From NCBI GenBank assembly GCA_958450365.1, contig CAUEEP010000737.1:3399501-3463500 (forward strand): a stretch of 64,000 bases of DNA. Reading direction: 5' to 3'. This DNA is from Mesorhabditis belari (Eukaryota > Nematoda > Chromadorea > Rhabditida > Rhabditidae). A program made the translations under genes and the position numbers. Positions 9,601 through 19,945 of the stretch are shown here, piece by piece (position 1 is the stretch's first letter; each line of letters begins with the position of its first letter). The notes beneath the pieces were generated by a model, which searched no databases, was not told where the DNA came from, and saw only the letters and a program-made list of their open reading frames with translations.

Positions 9601-12111
9601 AATCGTGTGTTTACTGCAGAATTGATTTATCTCATGATGTACCTAAGAATTTACGTTTCATGTTCACTGAAGCTTTTGAAGGCCCGTAAACCCCGTTTTT
9701 TGGGTTTTTTTTAAAAGCTTTTTATACAGTTTTTATAGAAGACAATCAGCCTTTTAAATGAATAAACGAAAAAAAAATCAAATAAAGAAATTAAAACCGA
9801 AGAAGAATTGCATCAAAAGAAAACGAAAAAAATAGAATGGATTTGAAAGTTGAAAATACAAAACACTCACCTTGTTATAAATCAACGGTTTATCGTAATC
9901 GGTTGTGTACTTTCGAACAGTTTCCAGCACTGAAATTGACTTTAGAATGGTGCAAAAGTCAACAAATTATCAGGCACAAACCGGCATCAGCGTTGAGAAT
10001 GTTGACGACCTCGATTCGATCAAAATAGATCATCACTCCGCCCTGTGTCCCGCACGGCACATTGCTCACCTCATCGGTTTGAATCGTGATCTTAAGTCGA
10101 CTTTGGTTTCTCAATTTTTCTTTAGTTTGATAAAGAAAGTTATAGCTGTTCTTAGCTGTTCTTAAAAAGGGTTCTAAACAGGACTCTCAAACAAATTCAA
10201 CTATATCCTTTTCAAGTATTGCATTTTCTAAATTCCTAAAGTTATAATTATAAATCTTTTGTTTTGCAATCTTTTGTTTAATCCTGGATAACAAACGACA
10301 GGTTGCTAGATTGGAAATCACAAAAAACAGTCAGTCAAAAAAGTTTGGGCTAGTCCGGGGATCGAACCCGGGACCTCTCGCACCCAAAGCGAGAATCATA
10401 CCACTAGACCAAACAGCCGTGGGAGGTCTCTCGAAAATCTAGCTGATCTTTCGAGTGTTCCACATTCATTGGTGTAAGCTTACAATAGTTTTTTTTAAAG
10501 TTTGACCGATTTTAGAGTCTTGATCTATTCCAGTATATTACTGTAGCTACTTTTTCTTTAAATGAGTCAATCTGAACAACCAGGTGCAATCAGTAAGAGT
10601 TCAAAAAACATACAATTTCTTAAAACCATAAATTTAATGGTAGTCTTGTATGATCTACTGGATACCTGTACAATTCGGGCATCGGTCAACCACGGCACTT
10701 TCAAGTGATATCCTGGGCCGAGGGTCTCATTTTGAAGAGCGCCTCCCTGGAATTACAAATTCATTTCTGCTTTTACTAGGGAACTGTTTCAACTTCAACC
10801 ACCTAGCTACAAAAAGTCCCCGTAGATATTTTTGCTTTGAAATTCTTTGCTTTGCTTTGAAGGCATTGCTTTGAAGGCTTTGCTTTGAAGGCATTGCTTT
10901 GAAGGCTTTGCTTTGAAGGCTTTGCTTTGAAGGCTTTGCTTTGAAGGCTTTGCTTTGAAGGCTTTGCTTTGAAGGCTTTGTTTTGAAGGCTTTGCTTTGA
11001 AGGCTTTGCTTTGAAGGCTTTGCTTTGAAGGCTTTGCTTTGAAGGCTTTGCTTTGAAGGCTTTGCTTTGAAGGCTTTGCTTTGAAGGCTTTGCTTTGAAG
11101 GCTTTGCTTTGAAGGCTTTGCTTTGAAGGCTTTGTTTTGAAGGCTTTGCTTTGAAGGCTTTGCTTTGAAGGCTTTGCTTTGAAATTCTTTGCTTTGCTTT
11201 GAAGGCTTTCAAAAAACACTTCTTTATGATTATTATCGTGCTTTTAAAGCAATAATTAGCTATTTATTAAAGTTTTTTTTCTTAGCTTTCAGAGACATTT
11301 ACAGGTGCTTTACTTAAAAACGCCTTTGGCAACGACAAAAACAGATAGTAAGTAAGACAAACTTGTACATCGGTGGTAAGTTGACACAGTTCTCTAGTTA
11401 GATAAAAGTGAAACTTTTGAAAGTGTTTAAGTGTACCCTAAATAGCACAGCTACATGTCCCTCTTGTACGTGAAAGATTGATGACCAAAGGAGACTCAAA
11501 GCGATTAAACCAATCAATCCCGCGATCACAGTCACCGCCAATAAACGCGGTTTGATCTTTGAATTGCAGGATTTGTCTGGAAGTTGAAAGTTCAAAGCCC
11601 TTTGAAATTCGCCATTCAAAAAGATGCACAAAAATGAAGGAAATGAAGCACTAGATACGCCAGAAAGGGTATGTTTCCATTTTTGTAAGCACAAACTACA
11701 GTCGACTCTCTATAACGGAACTCTATATAACGGAGTAGAATTTTGGTCTCGAACGACGCTAAGCTATATAAAACGGTACTCTATATAACGGAGCCCTATA
11801 TAACGAAGTTCTATATAACATAGCTCTATATAACATAGCTCTATATAACGGAGCTCTATATAACGGAAAGCTCTATAAAACGGAGCTCTATATAACGGAA
11901 ACATTTTGTTGATCCCTTCCATTCCGTTACAGAGAGACTCGACTGTACTCATTCGTATCAAACCTTGACTCGATGCAGGCATTTGCAGACTCGTCGCTCC
12001 TCTTTGCGCTTCATGTGCATTTATCCGATGCACGAGTCCATTCTGAAAGTCCATATCCGAGAAATCCTTGTGCTCCATTTCATTCATCGCTGCAACGTGA
12101 TCGTTTCGCAT
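6648..12111 (-). CDS. erl-1: Erlin, ER SPFH-domain lipid-raft protein
   Basis: SPFH/prohibitin-family protein of the endoplasmic reticulum. Erlins form large luminal rings that bind activated IP3 receptors for ER-associated degradation and limit sterol signalling. Twelve exons: 11964-12111, 11437-11576, 10666-10746, 9982-10090, 9871-9929, 9576-9642, 9471-9530, 9259-9344, 8343-8421, 7998-8102, 7551-7629 and 6648-6792. They total 1158 nt, in phase, giving 385 residues. A polar N-terminus of about 53 residues precedes one membrane segment ([20 protein letters not shown]). Family-diagnostic stretches follow: [66 protein letters not shown], an Ala/Glu/Lys coiled coil, then [20 protein letters not shown]. 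The N-terminal extension before the membrane anchor is longer than in vertebrate erlins. Introns contain two tRNA-Pro genes, a 14-bp minisatellite and transposon remnants. The assignment is very secure. Confidence 0.95.
6948..7019 (-). tRNA. tRNA-Pro (TGG)
   Basis: 72-nt cloverleaf on the minus strand: acceptor arm GGCTGGT pairs with ACTAGCC (one G-U), discriminator C, D-arm GGTCTAGTGGTATGATTC-like, anticodon stem TCTCGC/GCGAGA with TGG in the loop, and T-arm CCGGGTTCGATCCCCGG. It lies in the erlin intron between the last two exons, on the same strand as erlin. A degenerate copy of its 3' end (GGGCTGATCCGGGAATCAAA) sits just upstream in + coordinates near 6887-6906. Confidence 0.93.
7119..7187 (+). 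pseudogene. Isolated FMO-like N-terminal exon (FAD-binding motif)
   Basis: ATG at 7119 gives [20 protein letters not shown] followed by SNA and a GT donor. [11 protein letters not shown] is the GxGxxG dinucleotide-binding start of flavin monooxygenases. No downstream FMO exon follows: the next 5 kb on this strand is antisense to erlin exons. Together with the C-terminal exon at 5538-5631 it looks like scattered remains of an FMO locus, with the C-terminal piece upstream of the N-terminal piece. Confidence 0.5.
8507..9236. mobile_element. Foldback MITE with ATTGGGTTGGTGAATTGAAAA termini (plus truncated copy)
   Basis: A 531-bp element at 8706-9236 begins TATTGGGTTGGTGAATTG and ends in its reverse complement, CAATTCACCAACCCAATA. 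Long internal inverted arms carry a GAAACCCATTTTGGTGTCAA segment in both orientations. A truncated copy of the left terminus lies immediately upstream at 8507-8705. The TA at the boundary and the terminal sequence suggest a mariner/Tc1-type non-autonomous element. It sits in the erlin intron between exons 9259-9344 and 8343-8421. A near-identical copy lies in opposite orientation at 43381-43911. Confidence 0.75.
10347..10418 (-). tRNA. tRNA-Pro (TGG), second copy
   Basis: Identical to the 6948-7019 tRNA over most of its length, but the 5' acceptor strand reads GGCTGTT, so acceptor position 6 is T opposite C, an unpaired position. D, anticodon and T arms are intact. It lies in the erlin intron between exons 10666-10746 and 9982-10090, same strand. 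It may be functional with a one-pair mismatch or be starting to decay. Confidence 0.85.
10838..11208. repeat. Minisatellite, 14-bp unit (TTTGCTTTGAAGGC)n
   Basis: About 26 tandem copies with a few substitutions (GCATTGC and TTTTGAA variants). The unit lacks stops in minus-strand frames and so creates long spurious Lys/Ser/Phe-rich reading frames. It lies in the second erlin intron. Confidence 0.95.
11699..11945. mobile_element. pogo/Tigger-like MITE with internal TATATAACGG tandem repeats
   Basis: Termini CAGTCGACTCTCTATAACGG and its imperfect reverse complement ending CGAGTCTCTCTGTAACGG are flanked by TA on both sides (11697-98 and 11946-47), as expected of Tc1/mariner/pogo insertions. The interior is a tandem array of CTCTATATAACGGAG-like units. 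No transposase is present. It is in the first erlin intron. Confidence 0.65.
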
Positions 12112-12625
12112 TTTTTAAATGAAAACAAGCAAGCAAAGGGATCAAAATTTTTTAAGTTTAAGTTTAGAAGAAACAGGTGAATAATTGTGTTAGGCTCGCT
12201 TGTCTTTTTTTTTAATTTTTTTTTCAGCAAATCACCAAGGAAACCCTGGGAATAATGAAAGGGAAATCTTCGAAGGTAATTGCAAATTTTTTTCCCGTTT
12301 TCAGGTGTTTAGATTTGGGCAAAATTAAGCCAAAGTTGGTTTTGGGAAATTCAAAATTGAAAGTAGACTTCATTCTCTTTAAAATCTAATGCAAAAAAAA
12401 AGAAAAGGATTTTGAGAAACGATTAGGAAAAGAGTTACTATATAAATAGTTACCGTAATCACTCAAATAGACGGTCATTCTCGTCTATTTCTTCTCAAAA
12501 TTCTATTTCCTGTCCAAACTTACAGTCTACCGAAATTTTCAAAAAGCTTAATGAGCGTTTTTATAAATTTTATCCGAATTTTTTATGCTATGATTGGTTT
12601 ATATTAGAATATTAGAGAATAATTT
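12112..12625. other. Intergenic region upstream of erlin
   Basis: AT-rich sequence holding the presumed promoter and 5' UTR of the minus-strand erlin gene. No TATA box or exon can be assigned with confidence. Confidence 0.4.
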
Positions 12626-13153
12626 GGAGTGGGACAAATGTGACCTTTTTTTGCGCACCCGGACATTTGCGCACCTTTTTTTCCGCACCTTGCCCATTAG
12701 CGCACCTTTTTTCGCGTTTTAAAAAAGCTCTGAAAGGCTAAAAAGCTCTAAAAAGCTAATATTAACCAATTTCTATTCCAAAAGTTGTTTTTCTAGGTAA
12801 TTTTAGGGTGCAGAATCGAAATTTTGACATATCAGAACGTGTGGAACCAATTTGAAAGACAAAACGGCTAGATCAAATTACAGAAAATTTCGATTGATGA
12901 TTTTTCTCTTTGTATAACTCCGTCCGTTTTTTTCCACAAGCTCTGATATGTCAAAATTTCGATTCTACGCCCTAAAATTACCTAGAAAAACAACTTTTGG
13001 AATAGAAATTGGTTAATATTAGCTTTTTAGAGCTTTTTAGCCTTTTAGAGCTTTTTTAAAACGCGAAAAAAGGTGCGCTAATGGGCAAGATGCGGAAAAA
13101 AAGGTGCGCAAATGTCCGGGTGCGCAAAAAAAGGTCACATTTGTCCCACTCCC
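12626..13153. mobile_element. Foldback element A, GGGACAAATGTGACC/TTTTTTTGCGCACC family
   Basis: Near-perfect hairpin of about 525 bp. Each arm starts GGAGTGGGACAAATGTGACC and contains three T7-GCGCACC or CCGCACC modules, then a shared core around CCAATTTCTATTCCAAAAG and GACATATCAGA. No open frame. Close relatives with the same ends lie at 18422-18910, 57516-57713 and 62062-62310. Confidence 0.8.
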
Positions 13154-13457
13154 AAGATATATTTAATCAAATTTAAAATATTCAGTTATGAAGTTTGATA
13201 CTTTTTAATATTTTTCCCTCAACTCACCCCTTGAAAAGCTCGTCGGTCTCTTCAAATCGGGCATCGAAATGGGGGAAAACCTTTGACTCGTTTATTGTTT
13301 AGATTTTTGGGAATAAGTTTTCAATCTAATCTAAATCTAACTCAAAAATGATTCTTATAAATATTATAATTCAGCTGGAGAAGATTCGATTCACGCAGGA
13401 AATCGGGAAAATCGGGGAAAATGATTGCGAAAGAGGGGGAAAAGCGGCACTGTGACG

Positions 13458-13498
13458 AGCGGAAATAGACTCTTCACAAGAGTGAAGAGTCTATTTTT
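13458..13498. repeat. Perfect 15-bp stem hairpin
   Basis: AAATAGACTCTTCAC, loop AAGA, then the exact reverse complement. No flanking T-run, gene or other context explains it; it may be a foldback remnant or the hairpin of a small RNA. Confidence 0.5.
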
Positions 13499-13640
13499 AG
13501 AGAAAAGAACTTTTTGAAAGACGTTTACAAGTGCGTATTTCGGTATTTTTCAGTTCAGCTGCAATTTTAGTTTTGAAATTTTGGTAAAATTGCGTATTTG
13601 ATAAGATACACTAGATCAGCCTTTTGGCTAAACCGTTTTT

Positions 13641-13944
13641 AATCGAAATCCAGTCACTCACTCTATTCCAGAATGTGTTTGACTAAATAGTTTTCTAAAA
13701 ATCATCTATTTTATAAAACTACCATAAGCTAGCCGCCAGTTTACATTGAATCATTTCAATTTTTGATAACATTCGATAAGAAATCATAAGACTCAGTTAA
13801 TGTATAAAAATCGAGCTAATTAAGTGAAGACTGGTGGCATGATTACGGTAGTTTTAATAGATGATTAGATGATATAGATGATTTTTAGAAGACTTTTTAT
13901 TCAAACACATTCTTGAATAGAGTGAGTGAATAGATTTCGATTTT
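13641..13944. mobile_element. Foldback MITE, AATCGAAATC termini
   Basis: Inverted arms of about 75 bp: left arm CACTCACTCTATTCCAGAAT followed by GTGTTTGAC; right arm its reverse complement near 13905-13935. The interior contains TTACGGTAGTTTTA. No coding potential. Confidence 0.6.
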
Positions 13945-13972
13945 CATTTAATCATTCAATGGCCCAGAGAAC

Positions 13973-14836
13973 ACAATTACAAATAAAAAAAAGCACAAAA
14001 ATTATGCTTATCGAAGCCCAAATGCTGATTTGTAGCAAAATTTCAGGAGAATTGGCCATGGAATGGTCGAAAGAATGAAGCTGAAAGCTGGGCTTTCCTT
14101 ATCCTTCAATCTTTAGTCGGATCCGGGTGAACTGATGCATAAAATAAAGCTCTTGACGAAATGAAATGAAGTATTGGAGGTGTACTGGTTAAAATTCGGA
14201 CTCGAATTTCGACCGAGTCTAATATATCTTCATTTTATCATTGCTGTTAGAGAAAAACGATCATGAGTCGTTGAATGAAAGCCTGGGTCACACATTGTTT
14301 TCACCTCCTCTAGCAGGAGGCTTCGAAAAATTTTGAGCTGTAACCAGGGGGAAGCTACGCTGCCAGATTCTGGTTTTGACTCTGAGGGGGGCCCGTAAGC
14401 CCCCCTCAGATTCCCGGTATCTACCGGGCTGAGCCAGGATTCCCGGTATCTACCGGGCTGAGCCAGGATTCCCGGTATCTACCGGGCTGAGCCAGGATTC
14501 CCGGTATCTACCGGGCTGAGCCAGGATTCCCGGTATCTACCGGGAGGGTGTGCCAGGCAGCGTGCGATTATGTGCCCCCACAAAGAACTCTCTTGGAGGC
14601 TTTACGAGCTGGGTATTAACGATATGGAAATGCTTAGATATCGATGATATGTTACTTAAACTGTTACTGCGTGCTCTAAAGCTCAATGAATCTTCAAATA
14701 TAAGAGGAATTCGATAGTTTTAAAAAGAAATATCTATGATCTCATCTATTTCTAAGTTCCCTCATCAATCCTCATCCAAGCCGTGACTCCGAAAAGCTCA
14801 CACATGAACAGGTGCCAGTTTTTGCAATTAATATTT
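13973..14836. repeat. Diverged inverted duplication of the 19.2-19.8 kb segment
   Basis: This block matches the reverse complement of 19170-19780 in the same order: a TTTGTAGCAAAA segment, the GAGGCTTCGAAAAATTTT segment, the GTGCCCCCACAAAG segment, GGGTATTAACGATATGGAAA, and finally a piece of coding exon 2 of the Cys4/Tudor-like gene (CTCACACATGAACAGGTGCC at about 14795-14814). The exon copy has lost about a dozen bases and has no intact frame, so it is a pseudo-exon. Inserted within the copy is a tandem hairpin repeat (14407-14545). Confidence 0.7.
14382..14545. repeat. 29-bp tandem repeat of palindromic units
   Basis: A perfect GC hairpin (CTGAGGGGGGC, loop, GCCCCCCTCAG) is followed by about five copies of a 29-bp unit containing the palindrome CCCGGTATCTACCGGG and spacer CTGAGCCAGG. 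It is strikingly GC-rich for this AT-rich region and absent from the sister copy at 19.5 kb. Confidence 0.85.
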
Positions 14837-14920
14837 TCATTCATTTAGAGAAGCAACACGGGCATTAATAAGGTTTGCATCAAGCGATTTCCAGGTATGA
14901 ATTTGATTTCAAAAGTTTAT

Positions 14921-17900
14921 TCACTCATTTTCTTCATCCAGAACCATCACTTTTTCTCTCGAACAATCATCACAAGCCGGGATCCGGATCACAATATAGG
15001 ATGGGCGTTTCTGATGAACCTGTAAGAGATTTGAAAGTAATAAAAGTAACAAAAGTAACATAAGTAACTCTGAACATAAGTAACTTTCAGTTATTCAATC
15101 TATCCAGCTCAAAAATCCCACCTTTCGAGTACAAATTGGACAACAAAAGTTCGCCTCATCTTTCTCATTCATCTGGAAGAGATTTCTGATTTTTGCCCGG
15201 GGTTTTCGTTCTTTAAGTTTTGTCAAAAAAAGAAATTAAAGGCAAAATTGATTTTAGGAATTTGGGCAGAATGATAATAATGATAAAATAATGATTTGAT
15301 CTGTCTTCGCACTTAGCGCAGATCACAACCCGCTTCCACATTTACTGAGGCAGAAGTGTAGTTGTCGTAGCCGATGATACTCCGATGGCCGGGCTGGGGC
15401 GCTCGGAGGGGTCGACCACAGACCCTTCCCTTTCTGGGCCCCCATTTGGGCAGAATGATATTGAGTATATTGAATATTGAGCTATAAATCAATGCTTGAG
15501 GGTTTTCGGAGTCGAGAAATCTATTGGAGCCATCTATTTTATTGAGTCTGAAAATAGGATTTTGGATTTTGGATCTCGTTTTGCTTGATTTCTTGTCCGA
15601 ATAACGGACAAGAATCTCTGTGATGGGATGGGCCATGGGTATGACCTGGGTCATGGGTATGAAAGTCATGGGTCATGGGTATGAATTCCTAAGGTAAATA
15701 CCACTAAAATTAGTTCAGGATCTGATGGGTATGAAAGTCATGGCTATGAAAGATTCGGGTGATCGGTTCAAATCTCTTACTTTATGCGCCCGATTGATTC
15801 CCTGGTGAGAAGTGCCGGAAGTGCTTAAACAATTTGAAAATTGACTAGCAATTGACTAGCAATTGTTTCTTTTCCTCACCTCTGATGATCTCTATGATCG
15901 GACTGATTGATGAGATCCCCCTCATCGATCCATTCAAAGTGTCCATCATCAAATTGAACCTTGTAGCCGGCTTGGCTTCGAATGTACCTAAAAGTCTATG
16001 ATTTAAATAATATTCAATCAATGATAAATCATTAGTTGATGCAAAGAAATGTCCCATTACCATATCACAACTTTTTGTCAGTCTTTTTCTAAATAAATCG
16101 CAATAGTTACAGTGTTAACCTTTTGAGTTTAGTTTTTTTCAAAAGCTAATTAACAAATGTAAATTGGTACAAGGTTTGTGCCAGTTTCTTTACCGAATAA
16201 AAGCTGTAGTCATAGGGTTTTCACTCACCTAACAATTGCCTCTTGTACTTTGCCGGCTCTCTTGAATTGCACCTTATCCCCGACATCAGCTGAGCCACTT
16301 GGTCGTCGAAATTCGACTTGATGACCTAAAGTGTTTGCCTAAAATTCAATTGACTAATATTTTCGAAATAAATTAAACCCGTGAAGCTCCAGCTTTCTGA
16401 TAGCCTTCCTTTGACCGTTTTGCGGGTGGAAGATTTCTGTAAAGCCAGTGGATTAAAAAGATAATTAAAAAGATATATTTATTTATTCATAAAATCTAGA
16501 GTGTGTTTTCTAAAAGACATTTTAAAACACCGTAATCATGCCGATAATTTGCACTTGATCAGCTCAAATTTTGGCTAAGTTCGATAAAGAATCACAAGGC
16601 TCAGTCAATGGTCAGATTGAATGTAAATTGGCGGAATGATTAAGGTAGTTTTAAGTTTTAAAGAAGTACTAACCGTCTTTCCTCGATCCCCGTTTCCCCA
16701 TCTCTTTCATTTCCTTCTCCTTGTCCCATATTGACCGTCATTTGAATAATCTGTGTCAACTCGTCATGGCTCAGTTCTCCATTTTCAATCGTGATCCCAT
16801 TCTCCTCGAGTTGACTTGGAGATAACTAAACGTCAGATCGTCAGAAACATAACGATCAATCCAGTCCTGATCTGGATCCAGTCCTGATCTGGATCCAGTC
16901 CTGATCTGGATCCAGTCCTGATCTGGATCCAGTCCTGATCTGGATCCAGTCCTGATCTGGATCCAGTCCTGATCTGGATCCAGTCCTGATCTGGATCCAG
17001 TCCTGATCTGGATCCAGTCCTGATCTGGATCCAGTCCTGATCTGGATCCAGTCCTGATCTGGATCCAGTCCTGATCTGGATCCAGTCCTGATCTGGATCC
17101 AGTCCTGATCTGGATCCAGTCCTGATCTGGATCCAGTCCTGATCTGGATCCAGTCCTGATCTGGATCCAGTCCTGATCTGGATCCAGTCCTGATCTGGAT
17201 CCAGTCCTGATCTGGATCCAGTCCTGATCTGGATCCAGTCCTGATTTGGATCCAGTCCTGATTTGGATCCAGTCCTGATTTGGATCCAGTCCTGATTTGG
17301 ATCCAGTCCTGATTTGGATCCAGTCCTGATTTGGATCCAGTCCTGATTTGGATCCAGTCCTGATTTGGATCCAGTCCTGATTTGGATCCAGCTCAGCCGG
17401 CAAGAACAAAACGGTGAGTGATAGATATAAATTTGATATTGGATTACCGTATTCTGATTACACAGAAGCTCAACACTCTAATCCCCGGCAAGATCTCATT
17501 GTCAGCTACATATTCATTATACATATTCATCTGATATTCATTAGATCAAATTTTATATCTAAAATTTGTTTATCTCAACATTTGATAAGGATTACTGAAG
17601 CGCACTAAATAAGATTTCATCTTATTTGGTGCTCAAGATCTCAATGGTATCTCAAGAAAGGCAAATCCTTGGAAAATCTTGGAAAATCTTGGAAATTCTT
17701 GGAAAACTCGATTCCAAGAATTTCCCGGAGTTGGGGGGGAAAGATTGTTGATCGTTTCCGAAAGATTTGTCAACAGATAAACAGCTCATTTCTTGGAATT
17801 GCCTGTTCTCGGAAGACCAATCGTATAAAAGCGCTTGCAAAATAGTGATAACTTTACTTTTTGTTCGCATTGAATTTGTTAAAGTCACGCAGTATACGGT

Positions 17901-19945
17901 AAGTAAAAAGTGTTACTTGAATTGTAAGCAGTTGTATAAGGTAGTCAGTTGTATAAGACTTATAGCCAAGCCTCCCTACAGTATCCTTTACTGAAATCAA
18001 ATTCTATTAAGACTTACAGTATGTTTATTACAATATTATCCGAGCATATTTAACTTATTCCAGTTGATTCATAAATGCCCAAATTTCGCTTACAATTATA
18101 TTTTGTGGTCAGAAAAAAGGAAACACAGCTTTACAAGTGCACCAGAAAGCTTGCGTTTATACTTTTGAGCACAAAGTACATTCCAAATTGAAGATCTTAC
18201 ATAAAAATGTCGGCCAGTTGTCGAATCGATCAATTCCAATCCTCCATCATCCGTCCCATTTATTGTAAAAGTTGCTTGTTGTGAATTTTGCTCAGATCGA
18301 TTCATGTCAAGTGAATGTGAGCGTTTTCCTTTAATATTTACATTTATACTAAATTCTTTTACGTTTTTCTTCACTTAGAGCCTAAATAGAAGAATTTGTG
18401 TTCAGAGTTGTTCGAAAAAGCGGGAGTGGGACAAATGCGACCTTTTTTTGCGCACCCGGGCATTTGCGCACCTTTTTTTCCGCACCTTGCCCATTAGCGC
18501 ACCTTTTAAAAAGCTCTAAAAAGCTAATATTAACCAATTTCTATTCCAAAAGTTGTTTTTCTAGGTAATTTTAGGGCGTAGAATTCAAATTTTGACATAT
18601 CAGAGCTTGTGGAACCAATTTGAAAGACCAATTTGAAAGACAAAACGGCTAGATCAAATTACAGAAAATTATCGATTTTTCTCTTTGTATAACTCCGTCC
18701 GTTTGTTTCCACAAGCTCTGATATGTCAAAATTTCGATTCTACGCCTGAAATTACGTAGAAAAACAACTTTTGGAATAGAAATTGGTTAATATTAGCTTT
18801 TTAGAGCTTTTTTAAAACGCGAAAAAAGGTGCGCTAATGGGCAAGGTGCGGAAAAAAAAGGTGCGCAAATGTCCGGGTGCGCAAAAAAAGGTCGCATTTG
18901 TCCCACTCCCGAAAAAGCCGAAAGCTCATGGCTAGACAAGCCAGCTTTGACTGTAGTTCAAATTTCATTCACAAATCCTTAAAAAGTAGTAAAATCTTAT
19001 GAATAAATGGAATACTTGTTCGCTCATCAGCTGACGTGCTTTGATGAGACTCGGATTGATCGGCGTTCATCAAACTCAGAACATTTGCCACCTAAAATCC
19101 CCCACTATCACGATACTAGAGTCAAAAAGAGTCAAAAAATTACCGTAATCTTGCCTCTAGTACTCAATTCATCTTAATCAATTGCAAAACTGGCACCTGT
19201 TGATGTGTGAGCTCTTCAGAGTCGCGGATGTTGATCCCGGCCTGGGTTAAGATTGATGAAGGGACCTAGAAATAGATGGCATCAAAGTGAACTTGATATC
19301 TTCTTAAAACGATCAAATTCCTCTTATATTCCAAGATTTATCGAGATTTAGAGCATACAGATATTTTAAGAAACATATCATCGATATCTGAGCATTTCCA
19401 TATCGTTAATACCCAACTTGTGCAGCCTCAGAGTTTCGCGCGAGATTTTCTTTGTGGGGGCACACAATCGCACGCCGACTGGCACAAGGCCCCGATAGAT
19501 AGCGGCGGGAATCCCACCCAAACGATCCCCCGGGAATCGCACCGAACTCATCCGCTCCGTAGCTCCCCCGCGGTGTGGCTCAAAATTTTTAGAAGCCTTC
19601 TGCCAGAGAGGGCGAAAACAGTCCCAGCGTTAGGTTCTTTCCCATTTTTCCCAAAAATGAAGATATGGCAGACTCCGTTAAAATCCGAGTCCCAATGTGG
19701 GCCTGCACTCCTCTAATACTGAAGTTTTGCTACAAATCGGCATTTCCGCCTTGATAAGCGTAATTTTTGTGCTACGGCAACATAGAGAGCCAATAAAAGT
19801 TAAATTAGTGCCGAAAAGACAATATTTTCAATCGATATATTTATCCCAAACAAACCGTGATCACATTTCCGTCAGAGCCGAGAATTTGAATGGGACAATC
19901 ATCTGGTCGGGGTTCCCGCGATGAATGAGCGCTTTTCCGGGGCAT
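14921..19945 (-). CDS. Unassigned nuclear-type protein, Tudor-like stretch and C-terminal Cys4
   Basis: Eleven-exon model: 19856-19945 (ATG; MPRKSAHSSREPRPDDCPIQ), 19197-19265, 19016-19091, about 18201-18330, 16674-16825, 16379-16436, 16229-16338, 15880-15987, 15781-15823, 15122-15172 and 14921-15019 (TGA). Phases agree except that the acceptor of exon 4 is uncertain. The N-terminal half is Ser/Gln-rich and acidic with a Gly/Asp segment (GTDDGGLELIDSTTGRHFY). The middle has a basic KRSKEGYQKAG patch and two short barrel-like strands (GDKVQFKRAGKV, then GYKVQFDDGHFEWIDEGDL) that resemble Tudor/chromo-barrel folds. The end has a Cys4 pattern, CPIC then CDDC 22 residues on. About 330 residues. 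I infer a chromatin or transcription-associated role from these features only; no family is recognised. Intron 4 contains the 17-bp minisatellite. Confidence 0.65.
15300..15460. other. GC-rich block of unknown nature
   Basis: A sharply GC-richer stretch inside the intron between exons 15781-15823 and 15122-15172. The minus-strand frame is open but low in coding character, and no RNA family is recognised. It could be an insertion. Confidence 0.3.
16858..17390. repeat. Minisatellite, 17-bp unit (CTGGATCCAGTCCTGAT)n
   Basis: About 31 copies, each with a BamHI-type GGATCC. The array is split into two homogeneous blocks: units with GATCTGG from 16858 to about 17240, and units with GATTTGG from there to 17390. 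It is intronic in the Cys4/Tudor-like gene and creates spurious long frames. Confidence 0.95.
17446..17645. repeat. Degenerate copy of the ACCGTATT TIR element
   Basis: Contains AGAAGCTCAACACTCTAATC, CCCGGCAAGATCTCAT and CAGCTACAT words shared with the three copies at 34.8-35.7 kb. Termini are eroded. Confidence 0.5.
18422..18910. mobile_element. Foldback element B, GGGACAAATGCGACC family
   Basis: Same arms as element A, starting GGGAGTGGGACAAATGCGAC and ending in its reverse complement GTCGCATTTGTCCCACTCCC. The core is shared with A, with a small deletion in the left arm. It is located in an intron of the Cys4/Tudor-like gene. Confidence 0.8.

Noticed and set aside
10727..11219. Long Lys/Ser/Gln-rich minus-strand frames
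   Set aside because: Produced entirely by the 14-bp minisatellite, which lacks stops; located in an erlin intron.
13600..13640. Possible U2 snRNA-like words (GATACACTAGATCAGCC)
   Set aside because: Only a short, gapped resemblance; no Sm site or stem-loops in the right positions.
15313..15669. 118-codon minus-strand frame over the GC-rich block
   Set aside because: No homology or splice support; it lies in an intron of the gene on the same strand.
16771..17409. 212-codon minus-strand frame rich in DQDWIQIRTG
   Set aside because: It is the 17-bp tandem repeat read through; the flanking real exon (16674-16825) uses a different frame.
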